A stretch of DNA of 64,000 nt from an uncultured Lachnospiraceae bacterium. Lineage in GTDB: Bacteria > Bacillota > Clostridia > Lachnospirales > Lachnospiraceae. The notes under the pieces were generated by a model. It made no database searches, was not told the DNA's origin, and saw only the letters and a program-made list of their open reading frames with translations. Shown here piece after piece: positions 59,823-64,000 of the stretch (its first letter is position 1; every line of letters begins with the position of its first letter). The stretch is from positions 1 through 64,000 of the forward strand of contig CAMWPB010000013.1 of assembly GCA_947176065.1 (NCBI GenBank). Reading direction: 5' to 3'. The translations under genes were made by a program, and so were the position numbers.

Positions 59823-59852
59823 ATTATATACTATATTCTAGGATAAATTCAA
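59823..59852 (-). promoter_or_regulatory. phd-doc promoter
   Basis: On the minus strand TTGAAT (59847-59852) and TATAAT (59823-59828) are spaced 18 bp, 25 bp before the phd start. The region is AT-rich with partly symmetric TATACTATATTC text, a possible Phd site. Confidence 0.5.
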
Positions 59853-59919
59853 CCTAACAACTTTTTAAATTTTCAATCCAACTTTTCCCTCAAACCACAA
59901 CATTTTGGGGTTTATACCA

Positions 59920-61140
59920 TCAATTCTTCTCTTTTCCACAATACTGCATCTTTACTACTACCTCAATATTCCCCGTAAAAGGAAACATATCCACCGGCGT
60001 CATCTCCTGCACCCGGTAACCGCTTTTCCCCGTCAGGTACTTCAGATCCCGTGCCAGCGTTTCCGGCTCACAGGAAATATAGACCACCCGCTCCGGCCGG
60101 ATGCGGATCAGCGCATCCAAAAATTCCTCCGTGCTGCCGCTTCTGGGCGGGTCCATAAATACCACATCCACCTTCTCCCCGGCGTCTGCCATCTGGGTCA
60201 GGAAGCGGCCTGCGTCATTCTGGTAAAAGTCCGCATTTTTGATCTGGTTGACTCTGGCGTTTGTGACCGCATCCCGCACCGCGTCCCTATTCAGCTCCAC
60301 GCCGATGACCTTTCCTGCCTGTCCCGCCACCGCGAGAGCGATGGTGCCGATGCCGCAGTACGCGTCCACCACCGTTTCCTTACCCGTAAGCCGCGCGTAC
60401 TCTGCCGCCTTTGCATAAAGCGCCTCCGTCTGCACCGAATTGACCTGATAGAAAGATTTCGCGGATATCTTAAACCGTCTGCCGCAAAGCTCGTCCTCAA
60501 TATACCCCTTACCGTAAATCACCTGTTCCTTCTCCCCCAGCACCATACTGGTCCGCTTGTTATTCACATTAATGAGTATCGTCGTAATTTCCGGGTGTAG
60601 TTTACATAATTCATTTACAAAGTTCTTTTTGGAGGGTAAAATCGGTGACCCCAGCACCAGCACCACCATAATTTCTCCCGTAATATGTCCCACACGGACA
60701 AGCACATGCCGCAACAGACCGTAGCCGCTGTCCTCATCGTAGGCCTTCAGCTTAAAATCCTTCGCCAGCTGCCGCACCGACTGAATAATCTCCCCCGCCT
60801 TCTGATTCTCTAAAAGGCAGCTCTCCACGGGCACCACCCGGTGACTCCTTTCCTGATAAATCCCGGAGACAATCCCCCGTCCCTTCTGGAACGCAAAAAC
60901 CGCATGGACTTTATTGCGGTAATGGGCCGGCTCCTCCATGCCAATGATGGGCCTCACTTTTCCGTATTCCTTTAAAAGCTGCTCTGCCTGTCTCTGCTTC
61001 CTTTTTAACTGCGCTTTATAAGGCATATCCACGAACTGACAGCCCCCGCATTTTCCGGAAACCGGGCAAAGGCTCTGCCGCCTGTCCTTTTTTTCTTTCG
61101 ACGCCTCACGACCGTCCACTTTATTTTTCTCCATCGCCAC
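59920..61140 (-). CDS. rlmD: 23S rRNA (uracil-C5)-methyltransferase, RlmD/RumA family
   Basis: 406 residues. An N-terminal 4Fe-4S site is visible as CPVSGKCGGC plus a downstream Cys. The SAM motif is VVDAYCGIGTIALAVA, catalytic motif DPPRSGS with nucleophile region VVYISCEPETLARDL (S-C-E/N-P). It methylates uridine in 23S rRNA, or tRNA in the TrmA-like branch. The N-terminus MAMEKNKVDGREASKEKKDRR is basic and unstructured. Of the 81 bp following its stop toward the phd promoter I see only a weak hairpin. Confidence 0.9.
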   Translation of the reverse strand: MAMEKNKVDGREASKEKKDRRQSLCPVSGKCGGCQFVDMPYKAQLKRKQRQAEQLLKEYGKVRPIIGMEEPAHYRNKVHAVFAFQKGRGIVSGIYQERSHRVVPVESCLLENQKAGEIIQSVRQLAKDFKLKAYDEDSGYGLLRHVLVRVGHITGEIMVVLVLGSPILPSKKNFVNELCKLHPEITTILINVNNKRTSMVLGEKEQVIYGKGYIEDELCGRRFKISAKSFYQVNSVQTEALYAKAAEYARLTGKETVVDAYCGIGTIALAVAGQAGKVIGVELNRDAVRDAVTNARVNQIKNADFYQNDAGRFLTQMADAGEKVDVVFMDPPRSGSTEEFLDALIRIRPERVVYISCEPETLARDLKYLTGKSGYRVQEMTPVDMFPFTGNIEVVVKMQYCGKEKN

Positions 61141-61178
61141 TCAACACTCCTCTGCGTATTTCCTGTTAAAGTAACAGA

Positions 61179-61201
61179 ACCCCGGGAAAGTCTCCCGGGG
61201 T
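61179..61201. terminator. Terminator between the small gene at 61238 and rlmD
   Basis: ACCCCGGGA (61179-61187) pairs with TCCCGGGGT (61193-61201), a strong 9-bp stem followed by CATTTTATC on the plus strand and TTCTGTTACTTT on the minus. It probably ends the small minus-strand gene. Confidence 0.6.
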
Positions 61202-61237
61202 CATTTTATCATATTCTCTGCATTTATGACAGTCCGT

Positions 61238-61507
61238 CTAAGCCGACGCAATCTGCACGCTCTCAATCCCTTCCGCCAGATCTTTGGCAAGGGATGTGTC
61301 CGCCTCATTGATATGTATGGTAAAAACCTCTTTGCCTACGCCGCCAAAAAAGCGCTCCCAAAAGCGCCGTTCCGGCCATTCCACAAAAAAGGAAATGCGG
61401 TTAGACACCAGAAGTTTCTCCAGTTGATCCTTGCTCTCCACATTATATACCTTGCAAAAAGATATCTCATGATTAAAAAATAACGCATTCAGGTTCAGCG
61501 CTGCCAT
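61238..61507 (-). CDS. Small conserved-looking protein of unknown function
   Basis: 89 residues. The sequence (LNALFFNHEISFCKVYNVESKDQLEKLLVSNRISFFVEW, VFTIHINEADTSLAKDLAEGIESV) has the alternating pattern of a small alpha/beta domain, probably cytoplasmic. A good ribosome site (GGAGGTAGC) precedes the ATG, a promoter lies upstream and a terminator downstream, so it is likely a real single-gene unit. Similar small proteins may be common in Lachnospiraceae, which is from memory. Confidence 0.65.
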   Translation of the reverse strand: MAALNLNALFFNHEISFCKVYNVESKDQLEKLLVSNRISFFVEWPERRFWERFFGGVGKEVFTIHINEADTSLAKDLAEGIESVQIASA

Positions 61508-61572
61508 ATCGCTACCTCCAAGCCCCTCATTCTCTTACGCCGCGATTAGCTTTATGTTAACTATCCTTACAC

Positions 61573-61602
61573 ATTATATAACGCAATTCTGTCAAAATGC
61601 AA
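61573..61602 (-). promoter_or_regulatory. Promoter of the small gene at 61238
   Basis: On the minus strand TTGCAT (61597-61602) and TATAAT (61573-61578) are spaced 18 bp. A TTGACA word inside the spacer is too close to serve as -35. Confidence 0.45.
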
Positions 61603-61614
61603 GGTTTTTCTACA

Positions 61615-61658
61615 TTTTCCACAATATGTATAAATTTTTATGTAAATCTTGTGGAAAA
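61615..61658. repeat. Inverted pair of DnaA-box-like sequences
   Basis: TTTTCCACAA (61615-61624) and TTGTGGAAAA (61649-61658) are perfectly complementary around a 24-bp AT-rich spacer. Each arm contains TTTTCCACA, one base from the DnaA consensus TTATCCACA. They lie between the small gene promoter and the stop of the next gene. Confidence 0.5.
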
Positions 61659-61961
61659 TCACACTTCTGTCCATGGCTTATGCAGATTTTCCAGCCAGTA
61701 ATCCTTCCTCGTCCCGTACTGTTCGTTGATCCAGTCCGCCGCCTGTTCCACGCCCTCCTCGGTAAGCGGCACCTCCGTCGAAGTTTTCTTTTCGTCAGGC
61801 GTGCGGTATATCCCCAGAGGCTCCGGCCAGACAGTCACCCGGATCACGTCCTCCTCACCGCTCTTTACTTTTTTTAAAAGATAGCGCATCCCCTCCATAC
61901 TGCCGGAGTATTCCTCCTTTTTAATGTAATTCAGGGGGTGAAAGTTTTCTTTGTCAATCAT
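61659..61961 (-). CDS. Conserved small protein of unknown function
   Basis: 100 residues beginning MIDKENFHPLNYIKKEEYSG, with SMEGMRYLLKKVKSGEEDVIRVTVWPEPLGIYRTPDEKKT and a C-terminal EEGVEQAADWINEQYGTRKDYW. It is a compact alpha/beta protein without Cys clusters or membrane segments. ATG 61961 is preceded by AGGAGGCAG, which decides the start; the longer frame upstream has none. It lies between the HMCES-like gene and the DnaA-box pair. Function unknown. Confidence 0.7.
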   Translation of the reverse strand: MIDKENFHPLNYIKKEEYSGSMEGMRYLLKKVKSGEEDVIRVTVWPEPLGIYRTPDEKKTSTEVPLTEEGVEQAADWINEQYGTRKDYWLENLHKPWTEV

Positions 61962-62014
61962 TGCACTGCCTCCTGCTATCGCAAAATTTCGTCTAAATAC
62001 ACTTCGTTTCCATA

Positions 62015-62611
62015 CTAAAACAGACTCATCTGCCGATATTCCTGCGGCCCGCTTTCCTGCCTCTGCAAGCCGCCAAAATGCCTGTCTAACAGCTTCCCTG
62101 CCTCTGTCTCCGAAAAGAGCCAGTCTTCCATATCCTCCCGCCGGAGGATAAGCGGCATGCGGCTGTGTATCCCGATCATGCACCCTTTGGCCTCACGGGT
62201 AAGAATGGTAAAGCGGTCACCTTCCGGGTCTTTGTGGTAGATCCCCGCCAGATACAAAACCTCCTCCGGCGCAAAGAATTCATACTTCTCTTTTTTCTTC
62301 GCCCCGGTATTCTTCCACTCATAGAACTTACATGCCGGAATGAGGCACCGGCGCGTTTCATAATCATAGCGGAACATGGGACGCTCCCTCACGGTTTCGC
62401 TTCTGGCATTAAAGACCAGCGTATTTTTCCTCGCCGACTCATACCCCCACTTAAGCACCTCAGACACTATACTGTCATGATCCGCCCGCAGCACAAGCGC
62501 CGGCTCCGAAGGATGCACATCCCCCGTCTTCGCCGTCTTACGGTCAATTTTGCGCGCTATCTTTTCTATCTCCCGCACCGTCTCATCATCAATATAAAAT
62601 CTTCCGCACAT
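62015..62611 (-). CDS. SOS response-associated peptidase, HMCES/YedK family
   Basis: 198 residues. Catalytic Cys2 in MCGRF, Asn in VFNARSETV, Glu in CLIPACKFYEWKN and His in MIGIHSRMPLIL are all present. The protein crosslinks to abasic sites in single-stranded DNA through Cys2, shielding them. It lies beside a Y-family polymerase gene on the same strand, consistent with a damage-response pair. AAGGGGAAATT precedes the ATG. Confidence 0.92.
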   Translation of the reverse strand: MCGRFYIDDETVREIEKIARKIDRKTAKTGDVHPSEPALVLRADHDSIVSEVLKWGYESARKNTLVFNARSETVRERPMFRYDYETRRCLIPACKFYEWKNTGAKKKEKYEFFAPEEVLYLAGIYHKDPEGDRFTILTREAKGCMIGIHSRMPLILRREDMEDWLFSETEAGKLLDRHFGGLQRQESGPQEYRQMSLF

Positions 62612-62646
62612 AATTTCCCCTTTTCATCCGCACTTCCGCCACTCTT

Positions 62647-63963
62647 TTATAAATCCCTGACGTTTTCCCCTTCCACGTCTATCCCTAATGTAACCCCGCT
62701 GCGCCTCTCTTTATTCAGTCCGCCGCTCATATGGGATACATTTCCTTTCAGGAAGCTGGCACGGAAAATGGAATCCTCCCCGTATTTGCCACGGATCTGA
62801 TCCACCGCCCGATCCAGCTTTTCCAGTCTGTCACTTTTTTCCAGATCAAAAATGCTGTACTGCCGCGCGGCATGCTCCTGCACCCCTGTGGTGTGAACCC
62901 CCAGCTGCCGCAGCGGCGTCTTTTTATCCCACAGCCTGCCAAAAAGCAGACAGGCCGCCTCATATATCTCCTCTGTGATATTCGTGGGAGAATCTAACTG
63001 CATCTGCTTATTCATCCGCTTAAACTCACAGGTTGTCAGATGTACGCTGACCACGCCGACCATCACTCCGTCGCTTCTCAGCCTCGTTCCCACCGTCTCG
63101 CTTAAGGAAAGCAGCAGATGCCTCGCGTATTCCTCCGTCACGATATCCATCGGGGCAGTCATACTGTTTCCATAGCCTTTATTTGCCTCATGAAAAACCA
63201 TCGCCGGTTCCAGATCGCCGCCTCTGGCAAAGCCCTGAATTGTCACCCCATGCTTTTTCAGGTGGGCCCGTATCATCCCCTCGTCCGCCCCGGCAAGTTC
63301 CCCTATCGTCCGTATGCCTACGCTGTGCAGCTTCTGCACCGTGGCCCGTCCTGCCAGAAACAAGTCGGAGACAGGGAGCGGCCACATTTTCTCCGCAATC
63401 TCTTCCTGAAAAAGGGTGTGCACTTTATCGGGCTTGGAAAAGTCACCCGCCATCTTGGACAGCAGGAAATTGGTGGAAACGCCCACGTTTACCGTAAAAC
63501 CCAGCTCCTCCCTGATCCTGCCCTTCAGCTCATAGGCCATGTTCACCATCTGGCCGCGTCCATACAGCTTCTCAAACCCCTCAAACACGACCCACGCCTC
63601 ATCGATACTGTACTGGATCACATTGTCGCTGTACTCCTGCAGTATTTTCATAAAAGCACGGGAGGACTTGACATATAAGCCATAATCCGGCGGCACAATC
63701 ACCAGCCCGGGACATTTCCTCTGCGCCGCCACAATGGGTTCGCCTGTCTGAATGCCGAATTTCTTAGCCGGGGTGCTTTTCGCAAGAACAATCCCGTGGC
63801 GTTTCTCCTGATCCCCGCCCACAATGCTCGGTATCCGCCTGATATCCTCCTTTTCGCCCAGCACATTCACCCTGTATGCCGCAGTCCAGGATAGAAAAGC
63901 GCTGTTGACATCAATATGGAACACATATTTGCCCACCGCTACAGGAACTGGAAGATCCGCCAC
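62647..63963 (-). CDS. dinB: Y-family DNA polymerase (DinB/Pol IV-like)
   Basis: 438 residues. Palm motifs HIDVNSAFLSWTAAY and the catalytic SIDEAWVVF (S-I-D-E) are present, followed by LGFTVNVGVSTNFLLSKMAGDFSKPDKV, and the helix-hairpin-helix region LHSVGIRTIGELAG. The protein copies past lesions with low fidelity. The start is uncertain: GTG 63963 overlaps the end of an upstream frame by 25 bp, and GTG 63936 or a later codon is possible. No ideal ribosome site is visible. Confidence 0.88.
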   Translation of the reverse strand: MADLPVPVAVGKYVFHIDVNSAFLSWTAAYRVNVLGEKEDIRRIPSIVGGDQEKRHGIVLAKSTPAKKFGIQTGEPIVAAQRKCPGLVIVPPDYGLYVKSSRAFMKILQEYSDNVIQYSIDEAWVVFEGFEKLYGRGQMVNMAYELKGRIREELGFTVNVGVSTNFLLSKMAGDFSKPDKVHTLFQEEIAEKMWPLPVSDLFLAGRATVQKLHSVGIRTIGELAGADEGMIRAHLKKHGVTIQGFARGGDLEPAMVFHEANKGYGNSMTAPMDIVTEEYARHLLLSLSETVGTRLRSDGVMVGVVSVHLTTCEFKRMNKQMQLDSPTNITEEIYEAACLLFGRLWDKKTPLRQLGVHTTGVQEHAARQYSIFDLEKSDRLEKLDRAVDQIRGKYGEDSIFRASFLKGNVSHMSGGLNKERRSGVTLGIDVEGENVRDL

Positions 63964-64000
63964 TTCTGGGTTTCCACGCTGTAGCGCATCTCAAGGGTTT
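63939..64000 (-). CDS. 3' end of a gene continuing beyond the window
   Basis: The last 19 codons (TLEMRYSVETQKWRIFQF-L then TAG at 63939-63941) read like the end of a protein and overlap the likely start of the polymerase gene. The family cannot be named from so short a piece. Confidence 0.35.
   Translation of the reverse strand, partial: TLEMRYSVETQKWRIFQFL

Overview
The window reads as a chromosomal segment of a gut-type member of the Lachnospiraceae (Clostridia, Firmicutes). This is inferred from gene content and arrangement: AGGAGG-type ribosome sites, a TlpA / CD1871A-type CXXC peptide / polyferredoxin cassette, CUT1 sugar importers without their own ATPase, GH51/GH43/GH36 glycoside hydrolases, a very large CAP plus Ig-like (BIG2) secreted protein and a type I glutamine synthetase. 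No rRNA, complete tRNA, CRISPR array or insertion sequence was found.

Layout. Positions 1-1.9 kb look like the end of an integrated element. They hold an AT-rich unknown gene, a secreted Ser/Gly-rich protein and a candidate small RNA, and they stop at a 21-bp tRNA 3'-end fragment (1916-1936) followed by a terminator. From 2.1 to 4.8 kb is a mosaic of small enzymes (VOC, GNAT, HIT) and broken genes (a decapitated DHFR, a methyltransferase stub). From 4.9 to 8.4 kb, a GntR/UTRA regulator is divergent from an operon of ADP-ribosylglycohydrolase, PfkB kinase and PnuC transporter, which looks like a compact uptake system for a ribosylated compound. A TlpA lipoprotein / CXXC peptide / Fe-S membrane protein cassette follows (8.4-10.1 kb).

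From 10.7 to 18.9 kb is a raffinose/melibiose-type locus: AraC regulator, msmEFG-like importer, GH36 alpha-galactosidase and a GH13 amylosucrase-like enzyme. From 19.0 to 23.1 kb is a signalling group: a FIST sensor with a soluble chemoreceptor, convergent to a GGDEF / degenerate EAL / LamG protein. From 23.2 to 29.9 kb is an arabino-oligosaccharide locus: an importer with stem-loops between the binding protein and the permeases, then GH51 and GH43 enzymes. From 30 to 45.6 kb are housekeeping and transport genes (C26 amidase, Mbeg1-like hydrolase, nucleoid-associated protein, alanine symporter, MATE, Fe-S aldo/keto reductase, ZIP transporter, a 1777-residue CAP/BIG2 protein with a MmcQ partner, glnA).

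From 45.7 to 59.8 kb the sequence is more AT-rich and accessory. It contains higBA, a truncated PIN toxin with an intact partner, hipBA with operators, a decayed AlbA_2 gene and phd-doc, interleaved with a lipid gene set (oleate hydratase, TetR) and cell-wall/transport genes. The end (59.9-64 kb) carries RlmD, two small conserved unknown genes, an HMCES/YedK protein and a DinB-type polymerase.

The most unusual signals are the GGDEF-EAL-LamG architecture, the ADP-ribosylglycohydrolase/PfkB/PnuC operon, the 10-mer GTTTACATAA repeated eight times, a strongly folded 109-bp element before the aldo/keto reductase, a probable leaderless hipB, and a partial HAD gene copy whose internal deletion ends in an 8-bp direct repeat.
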